Of a stretch of DNA of 64,000 nucleotides, positions 29,611 through 38,714 are shown piece after piece (the first letter of the stretch is position 1; the number at the start of each line of letters is the position of its first letter). The notes below the pieces were generated by a model. That model worked only from the letters and a program-made list of their open reading frames with translations. It did no database searches and was not told the DNA's origin. The position numbers and the translations under genes were made by a program. This DNA comes from an uncultured Roseateles sp. (lineage in GTDB: Bacteria; Pseudomonadota; Gammaproteobacteria; Burkholderiales; Burkholderiaceae), in the NCBI GenBank assembly GCA_946886855.1, contig CAMPJJ010000014.1, positions 1-64,000 of the forward strand. Direction: 5' to 3'.

Positions 29611-30606
29611 TCAGGCTTCGACGCGGACGTTCGCGTCCTTCACGACCTTCGCCCACTTCGTGCATTCGGCCTGGATGTACGCGCCGAACTTCTCGCTGCT
29701 GCCGCCGGCGTCTTCCGCGCCGAATTCATCGAGCTTCGCGGCGATCTCCGGCAGCGCGAGCACCTTGTTCACGTCCTGGTTCATGCGCTGGACCATCTCG
29801 GCGGGCAGGCCCTTGGGACCGACCAGGCCGTACCACGACGCGGCGTCCAGGCCGGGGCAGCCCGATTCCGCCAGCGTGGGGACGTTGGGGTAGCTCCGGG
29901 CGCGCTTGATGCGCGTCTGCGCGATCGCGGTGACCTTGCCCTGCTTGATGAAGGGCGTGGCCGCGGTCATCGTGTCGAAGGCGAAGTCGATCTGGCCGCC
30001 CATCAGGTCGACCAGCAGCGCCGACGAGCCCTTGTAGGGCACGTGCGTGGCCTTGACCTGGGTGGCGAGCATGAACATCTCCAGGGCCAGGTGTTGCGCC
30101 GAGCCGATGCCCGACGAGCCGAAGGACACCTGGCCCGGCCTGCTGCGGCAGAGCTCGACGATCTCCGGCACCGTGCGCACCTTCTGCGTGTCCACGCAGG
30201 TGAGCACGTTGGGCGTGACGCCGACCATGACGATGGGGGAGAAGTCGCGGCGCGGGTCGTACTTGACGTTGGTCATCAGCGCCGGCGCGATCGCGTTGCT
30301 GTTGACGTGGGCCATCAGCAGCGTGGTGCCGTCCGGCGGCTGCTTGGACACGAAGTCCGCGGCGATGACGCCGGTGGCGCCGGGCTTGTTCTCGACCAGC
30401 ACCTGCGTGCCCCACAGGACGCTGAGCTTCTGCGCCAGCACGCGCGCCAGCACGTCGGTGCCGCCGCCGGCGGCGAAGCCGACGATGATCCGCACCGGGG
30501 TGGTGGGCAGCGGGGCCGCGCGCACGGCCGTGGGCGTCAGCGCGGGGAGGGCGAGGGTGCCCATCCCGGCACAGAGGCCGGCACTGGTGAAGGTTCTGCG
30601 GCGCAT
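29611..30606 (-). CDS. Bug-family tripartite tricarboxylate receptor protein
   Basis: The 331-residue periplasmic binding protein has a signal with twin arginines (MRRRTFTSAGLCAG) and the family features VRIIVGFAAGGGTDVLARVLA, VENKPGATGVIAADFV, HVPYKGSSALLVDLMGGQIDF and YPNVPTLAESG. GGAG lies six bases before the ATG at 30606. Bug proteins are greatly expanded in Burkholderiales and often lack adjacent membrane partners, as here. It probably captures the carboxylate processed by the adjoining CoA-transferase. Confidence 0.93.
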   Translation of the reverse strand: MRRRTFTSAGLCAGMGTLALPALTPTAVRAAPLPTTPVRIIVGFAAGGGTDVLARVLAQKLSVLWGTQVLVENKPGATGVIAADFVSKQPPDGTTLLMAHVNSNAIAPALMTNVKYDPRRDFSPIVMVGVTPNVLTCVDTQKVRTVPEIVELCRSRPGQVSFGSSGIGSAQHLALEMFMLATQVKATHVPYKGSSALLVDLMGGQIDFAFDTMTAATPFIKQGKVTAIAQTRIKRARSYPNVPTLAESGCPGLDAASWYGLVGPKGLPAEMVQRMNQDVNKVLALPEIAAKLDEFGAEDAGGSSEKFGAYIQAECTKWAKVVKDANVRVEA

Positions 30607-30675
30607 CGTTGTCTCCGTCCTTGTCGTTGGTCTGTGGGGACGACTATTGAGCAACGAGGGGGCCGCCGGCCATCG

Positions 30676-31626
30676 CTAATTCGGCGGATCAGGTTTCGCG
30701 GAATTCGTACGCGCCAGACTCTGGCGAGCGAACACCTCGGCGACGCTGACGGCCGCGGGCGACAGGCTGGCCGCGGGCCGGCAGCACAGGACGAACTGGC
30801 GCTGCGCCCAGGGCGCGGGGATTTCCACGCGCAGGAAGCGGGCGCCGCCTGCGACCGCCTTCGCGACGGCCTTGGGCATCACGCCGACGCCCAGCCCCTG
30901 CGCGATCAGCGCGGCGATGCTGTCGAAGCCGCCGACCCGCATGCGCATGCGCAGCAGGCGGCCGGACTCGTTGGCGAGCTTCTCGAGCAGGGCCGAGATG
31001 GCCGAGCCCTCGCCGAGCCCGATGACGTCGCAGGCGAGGATGTTGTCGAGCGTCGCCGGCGCGTGGGCGAACAGCGCGTGGCCGCGCGGCGCGACCAGCA
31101 CGAGCTCATCGCCGCGATACGGCATCGTCGGCAGGTCGACGGCGCCGAGCGAGGCTTCGAAGATGCCGATGTCGGCGGTGCCGCGGGTCAGCGCCTGCTG
31201 GACGTTGAGGCTGTTCATCTCCTGCAGGTCGATGCTCACGCCGGGGCAGGCGGCCGCGCAGCGCTCGATGTCGGCGGGGACGAACTGCAGGACGGCCGAC
31301 TTCGGCGCCGCGAGCCGCACCACGCCCTGGGCGCCGCCGACGAAGGACGCGGCGTCGTCCTGCATGCGCAGCACCGTGTGGGTGATGTTGCGCGCATGGG
31401 CCAGCATCGCGCGGCCCGCGTCCGTCAGCGCCATGCCGTGCGGCTTGCGCAGGAAGAGCGGCAGGCCGAACTGCGCTTCCAGCTCGGCGATGCGCCGCGA
31501 CGCGGCGGCCGGCGCGATGTGCAGGCGCTCCGCCGCGCGCGTGACGCCGCCGAGCTCGGCGGTGGCGATGAACAGGTGAACCGTGGTGAGGTCGAAGTGC
31601 GGGCGGGCGGGGAGCTTCAGCGTCAT
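30676..31626 (-). CDS. LysR-type regulator of the hydroxylase/CoA-transferase cluster
   Basis: The 316-residue protein has a LysR winged helix (VTRAAERLHIAPAAASRRIAELEAQFG) and an effector domain. It lies between the molybdenum hydroxylase genes (stop eight bases upstream) and the Bug receptor gene (70 bases downstream) on the same strand. It therefore sits within the catabolic block rather than divergent from it. Its inducer is presumably a substrate of the cluster. Confidence 0.9.
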   Translation of the reverse strand: MTLKLPARPHFDLTTVHLFIATAELGGVTRAAERLHIAPAAASRRIAELEAQFGLPLFLRKPHGMALTDAGRAMLAHARNITHTVLRMQDDAASFVGGAQGVVRLAAPKSAVLQFVPADIERCAAACPGVSIDLQEMNSLNVQQALTRGTADIGIFEASLGAVDLPTMPYRGDELVLVAPRGHALFAHAPATLDNILACDVIGLGEGSAISALLEKLANESGRLLRMRMRVGGFDSIAALIAQGLGVGVMPKAVAKAVAGGARFLRVEIPAPWAQRQFVLCCRPAASLSPAAVSVAEVFARQSLARTNSAKPDPPN

Positions 31627-31633
31627 CCGCCGA

Positions 31634-33946
31634 TTACATCAGGTCGTCCAGGCGTATCGGCAGATCCCGCACCCGTCGCCCGCAGGCGTTGAAGACGGCG
31701 TTCGCCACCGCCGCGCCGACGCCGGTGATGCCGATCTCGCCCACGCCGTGCGCGCCCATCGGCGTGTGCGGATCGGCGATGTCGGTCCAGATCACGTCGA
31801 TGTCCGGCACGTCCATGTGCACCGGCACGTGGTACTCGGCCAGGCTGGGATTCATGATGCGGCCGTTGCGTTCGTCGAACTGCGTCTCCTCCGTCAGCGC
31901 CAGGCCCAGGCCCATCACGATGCCGCCGCGGAACTGGCTGGCGGCCAGCTTCGGGTTGATGATGCGGCCGCAGTCGAACGAGCCCAGGAAGCGGCTCACG
32001 CGCGCCTCGCCGGTCACCGCGTTCACCCGCACCTCGCAGAACATCGCGCCGAACGAATGCATGGACCAGTGCTGCATCTCCAGCGGCGGCGGGGCGCTCG
32101 CCTCGACGCGGAGGTCCTCGCGTTGCGCGGCGGACAGGAGGTCCGTCAGGCGTTGCTGCCGCCCCGGATCCTCCCGGCTGACGAGCGCGCCGTCGCGCGC
32201 CTCGACCTGGTCCGCCTTGAGCCCATGCAGCGGCGAGCCTTTGTCGGCCGGCTTCAGCAGGCCCTCGATCAAGGCGTCGCAGGCCAGCATCACGGCCTTG
32301 CCGATCGAGGCCGTCTGCTGCGACCCGCCCGCCAGCACCACGCCGGGGAAGCTTGAATCGCCGTAGCTGAAGTCCACGTCCGCCATCGTCAGACCGAGGC
32401 GCTCCGCCGTGATCTGCGTCTGCGCGGTGGCCGTGCCCATGCCCATCTCATGCGCGGCGATCTGGACCCGGACGCGTCCGTCGGCGGACAGCGTGAGCCG
32501 GGCCGCGCCGCCCGGCATGCGGTAGTACGGGTAGGTGGCGGTCGCACAGCCCATGCCGACCCACCACTCGCCCTCCCGCCGCGCGCCGGTCCGGGCAGCG
32601 CGCTGCTGCCAGCCGAAACGCTCGGCGCCCGCGCGGTAGGCCTCGGCCAGGTGGCGCGAGGAGAACGGCGTGCCGGTCGTGGGGTCCTTCTCCGGCTCGT
32701 TGCGCAGGCGCAGCGCGATCGGGTCCATGTCCAGCGCGACCGCCAGTTCGTCGATGGCCGATTCGAGCGCGAAGGTCCCGACGGATTCGCCGGGCGCGCG
32801 CATGAAGGTGTTGGCCAGCATGTCGACCGTTGCGGTCTGCACGTCCAGCTTGAAGCTGCCGGCGCCGTACACGCAGCGCGCGGGCAGGATGAAGGGTTCC
32901 GGCATGTTGTTGTGCGCGGTCATCGCGACGGTGCCGGTGTGGATCAGGGCGTCGAAGCGGCCGTCGGCCTGCGCGCCGAGGGCGACGCGCTGTTCCGTGC
33001 AGGTCCGTCCGCCCACGACGCGGTGCACGCCCTCGCGCGACAACATGATCCGCACCGGCCGTCCGGCCAGCCGCGACGCCGCCGCGGCCAGCACCTGGTG
33101 CCGCCACAGCGTCTTGCTGCCGAAGCCTCCGCCGACGAAGGGCGAGGTGACCTGCACCTGTTTCTCGTCCAGGCCGAAGATCTGCGCCAGCGTCCACGCG
33201 CAGTGCGCCACGCCTTGCGACGCGTCGTGCACGTGGAGCTCGTCGCCGTGCCACGCCAGCGTCGCCGCGTGCAGTTCGATCGGATTGTGGTTGTAGCGCG
33301 GCGTGGTGTAGGTGGCGTCCACGCGATGCGGCGCGGCGAGCAGGGCGGCTTCCGCATCGCCGATCTCGGTGTGCAGCGGCTCCCCCTGGAAGACGCCGGT
33401 CTGGGTGCCGGCGGCCTTCGCGTCGCCGAAGGCCGTGATGGCGGCCTCCTCCTGATAACTCACGCGGATCAGCGAGGCAGCGTGATCGGCCTGTTCCTGC
33501 GACGCGGCGAGCACCAGGGCGATCGGCTGGCCGTTCCAGTGCACGCGGTCGTCCTGCATCACCGGCAGGTCGTCGCCGCCGGCGGCCTTGTCCTTGGTCA
33601 TGAACAGCGGCGCCGGTTTCATCTTCGGCGCGTTGCGATGCGTCATCACGAGCGCGACGCCGGCGGCGGCTTCGGCGGCGCCGGTCTCGAGCGCGGACAC
33701 GCGCCCCTTGGCGATCGTGCTGTAGACGAGCGCGGCGTACAGCAGCCCCGCCATCGGGAACTCGGCGGCGAAGCGGGCCTCGCCCTTCACCTTCAACGCG
33801 CCGTCCACCCGCGAGACCGGCGAGCCGACCAGCCCCTCGCGACGCGCGATCAACGCATCCGGCGTGCCGCCGGGCATCCAGGCATCGGGCGCGATCTCGA
33901 TCGCCTTCTTCATCGCCGCCTGGGCGGCGTCCTTGAGCAGACTCAT
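31634..33946 (-). CDS. Molybdenum-binding subunit of xanthine dehydrogenase-family enzyme (PaoC-like)
   Basis: The 770-residue catalytic subunit binds the molybdopterin cofactor. It shows SPVSRVDGALKVKGEARFAAE, NPIELHAATLAW, FVGGGFGSKTLWRHQ, FMRAPGESVGTFALE, the GGSQQTASIG loop and the C-terminal GVGEIGITGVGAA with the active-site glutamate. The architecture matches E. coli PaoC of the periplasmic aldehyde oxidoreductase. Its start overlaps the FAD-subunit stop (ATGA). Substrate (aldehyde, N-heterocycle or other) cannot be read from sequence. Confidence 0.93.
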   Translation of the reverse strand: MSLLKDAAQAAMKKAIEIAPDAWMPGGTPDALIARREGLVGSPVSRVDGALKVKGEARFAAEFPMAGLLYAALVYSTIAKGRVSALETGAAEAAAGVALVMTHRNAPKMKPAPLFMTKDKAAGGDDLPVMQDDRVHWNGQPIALVLAASQEQADHAASLIRVSYQEEAAITAFGDAKAAGTQTGVFQGEPLHTEIGDAEAALLAAPHRVDATYTTPRYNHNPIELHAATLAWHGDELHVHDASQGVAHCAWTLAQIFGLDEKQVQVTSPFVGGGFGSKTLWRHQVLAAAASRLAGRPVRIMLSREGVHRVVGGRTCTEQRVALGAQADGRFDALIHTGTVAMTAHNNMPEPFILPARCVYGAGSFKLDVQTATVDMLANTFMRAPGESVGTFALESAIDELAVALDMDPIALRLRNEPEKDPTTGTPFSSRHLAEAYRAGAERFGWQQRAARTGARREGEWWVGMGCATATYPYYRMPGGAARLTLSADGRVRVQIAAHEMGMGTATAQTQITAERLGLTMADVDFSYGDSSFPGVVLAGGSQQTASIGKAVMLACDALIEGLLKPADKGSPLHGLKADQVEARDGALVSREDPGRQQRLTDLLSAAQREDLRVEASAPPPLEMQHWSMHSFGAMFCEVRVNAVTGEARVSRFLGSFDCGRIINPKLAASQFRGGIVMGLGLALTEETQFDERNGRIMNPSLAEYHVPVHMDVPDIDVIWTDIADPHTPMGAHGVGEIGITGVGAAVANAVFNACGRRVRDLPIRLDDLM

Positions 33947-34929
33947 GGCTGGGTCTCCGTCAGTTGGCGCAGCACGGCGATCACCGTGCGACGCGCCAGA
34001 TCGATCTTGAAGGCGTTGTGGCGCAGCGGTTGGGCATCGGCCAGCTCCGCATCGATCGCGGCCAGGAAGGCGGACTCCGTGGCCGCCTGGTCCTTGAGCA
34101 GCGCTTCCGCCTTCAGGGCGCGCCAGGGCTTGTGCGCGACGCCGCCGAGCGCCAGCCGGACGTCCTTCACCCGCCCGTCCTGCAGCTCGAGCGCCGCGGC
34201 CACCGACACCAGCGCGAACGCGTAGCTCGACCGGTCCCGCACCTTGCGGTAGGTGGAGCGCGTGGCGAAGGCCAGCGCCGGCAGTTCGACGGCGGTGATC
34301 AGTTCCCCGGGCCGCAGCTGCGTGTCGAGGTCGGGACGGTCTTCGGGCAGGCGATGCAGGTCGGTCAGCGGCAGCGAGCGGTCGCCGTCCGGATGCCGCA
34401 GATGGACCACCGCATCGAGCGCCGCAAGCGCGACGCACATGTCCGACGGATGCGTCGCCACGCAGGCCGGCGAAGCACCGAGGATCGCGTGCATGCGGTT
34501 GAAACCGTCCCGCGCGTCGCAGCCTTGCCCGGGTTCGCGCTTGTTGCAGCGCGAGCCGTCACTGTCGTAGAAATACGCGCAGCGCGTGCGCTGCAGCAGA
34601 TTGCCGCCGACGGTCGCCATGTTGCGGATCTGCGCCGAGGCGCCCGCGACGATCGCGCGCGACAGCAACGGGAAGCGCTCGCGCACGGCGGGATGGGCGG
34701 CCAGCGCGGTGTTGCGCACGCCAGCGCCGATGGTGAGGCGACCGTCGTCGTGCGCGGTGATGCCGCCCTCGAGTCCGGTGACGTCGACCAGCGAGTCCGG
34801 TTGCGCCAGCGTCTCCCGCATCAGATCCACGAGATTGGTTCCGCCGCCGAGGTATCTCGCGCCCGGCGCCGCGCCCTTGAGCAAGGCCTCGGCCGGGTCG
34901 CCGGCGCGGGTGTAGGTGAAGGCTTTCAT
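33943..34929 (-). CDS. FAD-binding subunit with Fe-S cysteines (PaoB-like)
   Basis: The 328-residue middle subunit has the FAD-binding ARYLGGGTNLVDLMRE and ATVGGNLLQRTRC segments. RCAYFYDSDGSRCNKREPGQGC contributes cysteines of the extra [4Fe-4S] cluster found in PaoB-type subunits. A CO-dehydrogenase-type C-terminal domain follows. Its ATG at 34929 overlaps the [2Fe-2S]-subunit stop. It relays electrons from the molybdenum site to an acceptor. Confidence 0.92.
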   Translation of the reverse strand: MKAFTYTRAGDPAEALLKGAAPGARYLGGGTNLVDLMRETLAQPDSLVDVTGLEGGITAHDDGRLTIGAGVRNTALAAHPAVRERFPLLSRAIVAGASAQIRNMATVGGNLLQRTRCAYFYDSDGSRCNKREPGQGCDARDGFNRMHAILGASPACVATHPSDMCVALAALDAVVHLRHPDGDRSLPLTDLHRLPEDRPDLDTQLRPGELITAVELPALAFATRSTYRKVRDRSSYAFALVSVAAALELQDGRVKDVRLALGGVAHKPWRALKAEALLKDQAATESAFLAAIDAELADAQPLRHNAFKIDLARRTVIAVLRQLTETQP

Positions 34930-35438
34930 CGCGTGGCCTCCGCCCCGTTCGCGCCGGCGGCGATCGCCTCGACGATGCCGTTGTAGGCGCCGCATCGGCA
35001 AAGATTGCCGCTCATGCGCTCGCGCAGCTCCTCGCGGGTCAGCGGGATGACGCGCGCCTGCAGATCCTGCGTCACATGGCTGGGCACGCCGCGCCGACAT
35101 TCCTCCGCCATGGCCACGGCTGAGCAGATCTGTCCCGGCGTGCAGTAGCCGCACTGGAAGCCATCGTGGTCGATGAAGGCCTGCTGCAAGGGGTGCAAGC
35201 CTTCCTGCGTCGCCAGCCCTTCAATGGTCGTGATCGACCGCCCCGCGTACTGCACGGCGAGCGCCAGGCAGCCGAGGATGCGTTCGCCGTCGACCAGGAC
35301 GGTGCAGGCGCCGCAGGCGCCCTGGTCGCAGCCTTTTTTCGAACCGGCCAGGTGCAGGTGCTCGCGCAGGAAGTCGAGCAGGGAGACCCGCGGGTCTTCC
35401 GGCAAGGGGACGGTCGTCCCGTTGATGGTGATGGACAC
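34926..35438 (-). CDS. [2Fe-2S] subunit of xanthine dehydrogenase-family enzyme (PaoA-like)
   Basis: The 170-residue subunit binds two [2Fe-2S] clusters: CDQGACGACTVLVDG with the preceding GSKKGC, and QCGYCTPGQI with GNLCRCGAYNGI. The GTG at 35438 is eight bases after GGAG and gives the normal start VSITINGTTVPL. An upstream in-frame extension from 35603 is low-complexity. No Tat signal is present, unlike E. coli PaoA, so the complex is probably cytoplasmic. Confidence 0.92.
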   Translation of the reverse strand: MSITINGTTVPLPEDPRVSLLDFLREHLHLAGSKKGCDQGACGACTVLVDGERILGCLALAVQYAGRSITTIEGLATQEGLHPLQQAFIDHDGFQCGYCTPGQICSAVAMAEECRRGVPSHVTQDLQARVIPLTREELRERMSGNLCRCGAYNGIVEAIAAGANGAEATR

Positions 35439-35686
35439 GGTGGAAGCTCCGCGAAGCCGAGGAAGACCCGCAACTGGCAAGCTCGGTGCCCGTCGCCGGG
35501 TTGATGCGCTTGAAGGGGCGCCGCGCGCAAGGGTGCTCCTACCAATGGGGGAACGGGACGCCAGCGGCCCCGCCGGGCTTCCCAGGCCCATGGAATCGAT
35601 CAAGAATCACTGCTCGGGCATTGCCGTTGGGAGCGGTCCAAGCGACGTCAGTTCGCGACCGGTCCCCTGTACCCAGGGAGGCGATG

Positions 35687-35986
35687 ATGTCGAAGCGATT
35701 CACACTGTGCGGCGCGGACGTGCTGGGTGGGGGCATGAGCCTCCTCGCCGTCGCGCTGCTGCCGCTGGGCGGCTTGATGGACGAAACTGCGCTTCAGCGG
35801 CGGACCCGGGAGGTCGCCGAGCGACGGGCGCTCGCTCAGTTGATGGCCGGGCTGCGGGAGGATGCCTCGCTGGTGGCGGTGTCAGTGCCGGTGCCGGTGC
35901 CGGTGCCGGTGCCGCTGACGTTGCCATCGCCGTTGCCATCGCGGTTGCCGCCGCCGTTGCCACGACGGACAGACAGACCCGGCTGA
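35687..35986 (+). CDS. Hypothetical small protein with proline-valine repeat
   Basis: Not recognised. A strong AGGGAGG (35675-35681) lies five bases before the ATG at 35687. The 99-residue product starts MSKRFTLCGADVLGGG, has one hydrophobic stretch (MSLLAVALLPLGGLM), then a charged helix (LQRRTREVAERRALAQLMAGL) and a VPVPVPVP tail coded by a 6-bp repeat. It may be a real membrane-anchored small protein or the decayed 5' part of the adjacent glycoside hydrolase remnant. Confidence 0.4.
   Translation: MSKRFTLCGADVLGGGMSLLAVALLPLGGLMDETALQRRTREVAERRALAQLMAGLREDASLVAVSVPVPVPVPVPLTLPSPLPSRLPPPLPRRTDRPG
35885..35914. repeat. 6-bp microsatellite GTGCCG x5
   Basis: Five exact copies of GTGCCG, followed by a looser GTTGCC/CATCGC pattern to about 35960, encode alternating Val-Pro in the small hypothetical protein. 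As the unit is a multiple of three, copy-number change would not shift the frame. Confidence 0.85.
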
Positions 35987-36111
35987 CGAATGCGTCGGGC
36001 GGAACGCTGACGAGCGAATGTGTCGGGGGTTACCCATGCTCACGAGGCTCGCGCCGAAGGCCGGCGCGCCTGCGCCTGCGCAGTGCGCCTGCCTGTCTGC
36101 CCGGCGACGCT

Positions 36112-36537
36112 GCGTTCCACGGGTCGTCCGAGCGGCGCGCTGAACACCAGCGTGAATCCCGACCTGGCCAACAAGACGCCGCTGCAGGTGCTGGACCGCA
36201 TCGTGGCCGAGTTCGCGACGCGCGGTTTCTACGTCCTGCTCGACCACCACGGTCCGGACCGCAACGCCATCTCCACGACGCCGCAGATTCCCGGCTGCTC
36301 CATGGACCAACGGGTGGCGGACCCGCAGTTCGTGGCCGACCGTTACCGCAACGTGCCCAACGTCTTCGCGATCGATCTGAAGAACGAGCCGCACAGCACC
36401 GGCGGCTCCGGCGCGTTCTGGGGCACGGGCGACATCAACAACGATTGGAAGCTGGCCGCCGAGCGCGCCGGCAGCGCGGTGCTGAGCAGCAACAGCAAGC
36501 TGGGACGGCTCGGCGGTGGACGCCAACGTGTGCAAGT
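36112..36537 (+). pseudogene. Remnant of a glycoside hydrolase family 5 (cellulase-like) gene
   Basis: One frame reads NPDLANKTPLQVLDRIVAEF, ATRGFYVLLDHHGPDRNAIS, RYRNVPNVFAIDLKNEPH (NEP holds the acid/base glutamate of family 5) and DWKLAAERAGSAVLS. It then leaves register. The last 40 bases in another frame read WDGSAVDANVCK and a stop (36535-36537), which looks like the original C-terminus. The nucleophile half of the barrel is missing, the middle is shortened after SMDQ, and no signal peptide connects in frame. An internal deletion with frameshift is the simplest explanation. Confidence 0.6.
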
Positions 36538-36756
36538 AGGCGGGTGACCGCCTGCAGCGCACCGAACGGCAGAAGGAAGTACGGGCCGCAAAGGCGGCCC
36601 GTGTTCGGTGTTAACGGAAAAGGAGAGTGCAGCGGGTCTCAACCCAGCCTGCACCTCCAGTTCCTGGCTTTTTGGGTGGCGCGGGTCAAAGCTGACCTCA
36701 CGGCGTACGGCTATTCTAACCGACGGGATTCTCCGACCCGCCACGCCCGCCACTGC
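36538..36756. other. Intergenic stretch with a GC-rich hairpin
   Basis: A perfect hairpin ACGGGCCGC / GCGGCCCGT with loop AAAG lies at 36581-36602, just after the hydrolase remnant; it lacks a T-run. The rest is visibly lower in GC than the surroundings and I see no gene or clear promoter in it. Confidence 0.5.
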
Positions 36757-38658
36757 ATGCGAATCGATCAACGCCTGACCCCAGCGCTTCTCGGCATCAA
36801 CGCGCGGCAACACCTGTTTCTCGGCGCGTGGTTCAACCTGGTCCATGAACACTCGCTCGATTCCTACCGCGTTCGGGCCATGAATCCGCTGAACATTGTC
36901 CGGGAACTCCAACCCATGTTCGAGCCGCCGGCGGACGAGAACGACTGCAGGGTCGTGGCGGAGGAAGCGCTGGAGATCCTGGACAAGCACCCGGTCATCG
37001 TTTCTCGCGCAGAGCACTATGGGGCGGTGAACGACACGGTGTTGCTGATCTCTGAAGCCGTGCAGGCCAAGGAGGGCGGCTTCAAGAAGAACGCGCTCCT
37101 GCTGAAGTCTTTCATCAGGGAACTCGACGCCTCGTTGGCGCGGCATTTCCTGCAGGACTGCTTCGAATGGATGGAGCGAGAGCTTCTCGAAATCCCCACG
37201 GGGGAAACTGTCCAGCAACGCGTCCTCAGTGAAGCAAGCATCGATCGGGTTTGCCGCGACATCCTCAGTGTGTCGCACGATGACGGCTTCAGCCTGGAGA
37301 GTCTGTTTCACCTCTATCGTGTCTTCGTTCCGACCATCGAGCGAGGTTCTGTTCCTGAAGTCGAGCAGGCACCACTCCCGCTTTCGGGTCCCGCCGAGGA
37401 TCACCGTCGCATCCCGTTCGCAGCACCGCCGCGGGCGCCCTACGACTTCGCCGAGTGTTTTGCCCGCGTGAAACGCGTGATCCTGAGTGAACCGCAAGAG
37501 CGCCGGCTCATCTTCGTCATCACGGGATGTACCGATGAGGCCGCTGAGGTGTGCTGTGGAAACTTCGGAGCCATCACGATCTCGGCGGTGCCACTGGAGT
37601 TGCCGGAGGAGACGCCGAAGACAGCGAAGAATCTGTTCGCTTCCCGTCCTCGTCGACTTTTCGCCACTGCCATCGTCAAGAGCAGGGACGGACGCTCAGC
37701 GGGGTTGGACGCCTACCGACAGATCGGCCAGATCCTGGACCTGATGCGCTTCGAATACGACACGCCGGAGATTCAGGCGGGCACGCGATTTCTACTCCAT
37801 GACGAAGCAGAATTCCGCCTGCTCCACCTGCCACAGCTGATTCCAAATCCGGAGGCGGATCCGCCGACCAGGAGCTTGCAGGAGTTCGTGGACCACCTGG
37901 GTGCTTTGGCTGCACGGGATCCTTCGCAGACTGAAGCTCGGGATCGGATCTTCTCCGCCTTCCGTCTGTACCGACTCGGCACAGGTACCAGCATGTTCGA
38001 CAGCAAGCTGGTGAACTGGTGGACCGGCGTTGAATACCTGACGAGTGGCACCAAGACGTCCGGAGGCATCGGCGACAAGGTGAAGAACGCCCTGGCTCCT
38101 ACCTTGGCATTGACCTACTTGCCGAAGCACTTGACGACATTCCGTGCAGCATTGGCCGGCTTGGACGTCGCGGTGATGAGCGGCACGGAGCGCATTCCGA
38201 TGAAGGACTGCTCCCACGCGGTGCTATACAAGGCATTCAAGGACCCGGCGCAGAGGCAGACGCTGGAGGCCGGTTGCGCGCATCAACCCTATTTGTGGAA
38301 GCATCTGTCGGCGTTCATGGATGGTCTGGGATCACCCGCCAAGACGGCGGCGATGCTTCGCGGACATGAGCGTCGCGTCCGATGGCAGATCGAGCGCATC
38401 TACCGGGCACGATGCGACATCGTTCATGCAGCCAGGCAGGTCGTCATGGCAAGCCTCCTGTGCGCGAACCTGGAGTACTACCTTCGCATGACCTTGAAGT
38501 CGATGCTCAAGGTGTTCGCGGGTGTTCCGACGTTGACGGGGCCGGCAGAGTTCTTTGAACGCCAGCGGCACCGGCTGGGACAAGTCCTGCTCGAACTGGA
38601 TCCGGCGGATCGTCGGTCGACGGGAAGCGACGCTTCGCTTTTGGCCTTGCTGGATTGA
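36757..38658 (+). CDS. Uncharacterised protein with C-terminal HEPN-like domain
   Basis: No full-length family is recognised. The product is 633 residues from the ATG at 36757, or 592 from the ATG at 36880; neither start has a good ribosome-binding site. The C-terminal third resembles Apea-type HEPN domains: FSAFRLYRLGTGTSMFDSKL, NWWTGVEYL, then RARCDIVHAARQ containing an Rx4H motif (Arg552 to His557). In HEPN proteins this motif forms an RNase active site or a dimer surface. No membrane helix or signal is seen. Codon use is less GC-rich than in neighbours, suggesting acquisition by transfer. A defence or stress RNase role is only a possibility. Confidence 0.7.
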   Translation: MRIDQRLTPALLGINARQHLFLGAWFNLVHEHSLDSYRVRAMNPLNIVRELQPMFEPPADENDCRVVAEEALEILDKHPVIVSRAEHYGAVNDTVLLISEAVQAKEGGFKKNALLLKSFIRELDASLARHFLQDCFEWMERELLEIPTGETVQQRVLSEASIDRVCRDILSVSHDDGFSLESLFHLYRVFVPTIERGSVPEVEQAPLPLSGPAEDHRRIPFAAPPRAPYDFAECFARVKRVILSEPQERRLIFVITGCTDEAAEVCCGNFGAITISAVPLELPEETPKTAKNLFASRPRRLFATAIVKSRDGRSAGLDAYRQIGQILDLMRFEYDTPEIQAGTRFLLHDEAEFRLLHLPQLIPNPEADPPTRSLQEFVDHLGALAARDPSQTEARDRIFSAFRLYRLGTGTSMFDSKLVNWWTGVEYLTSGTKTSGGIGDKVKNALAPTLALTYLPKHLTTFRAALAGLDVAVMSGTERIPMKDCSHAVLYKAFKDPAQRQTLEAGCAHQPYLWKHLSAFMDGLGSPAKTAAMLRGHERRVRWQIERIYRARCDIVHAARQVVMASLLCANLEYYLRMTLKSMLKVFAGVPTLTGPAEFFERQRHRLGQVLLELDPADRRSTGSDASLLALLD

Positions 38659-38714
38659 TGAGATCGAGCGCCACAATCGCCGCTTGCCTTCAGAGGCGAC
38701 CGTCCGGAGATCCC

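Noticed and set aside
35173..36756. In-frame upstream extension of the HEPN-like gene back to 35173
   Set aside because: It runs antisense through the [2Fe-2S] subunit gene and across the hydrolase remnant; the frame is open by chance in high-GC DNA.
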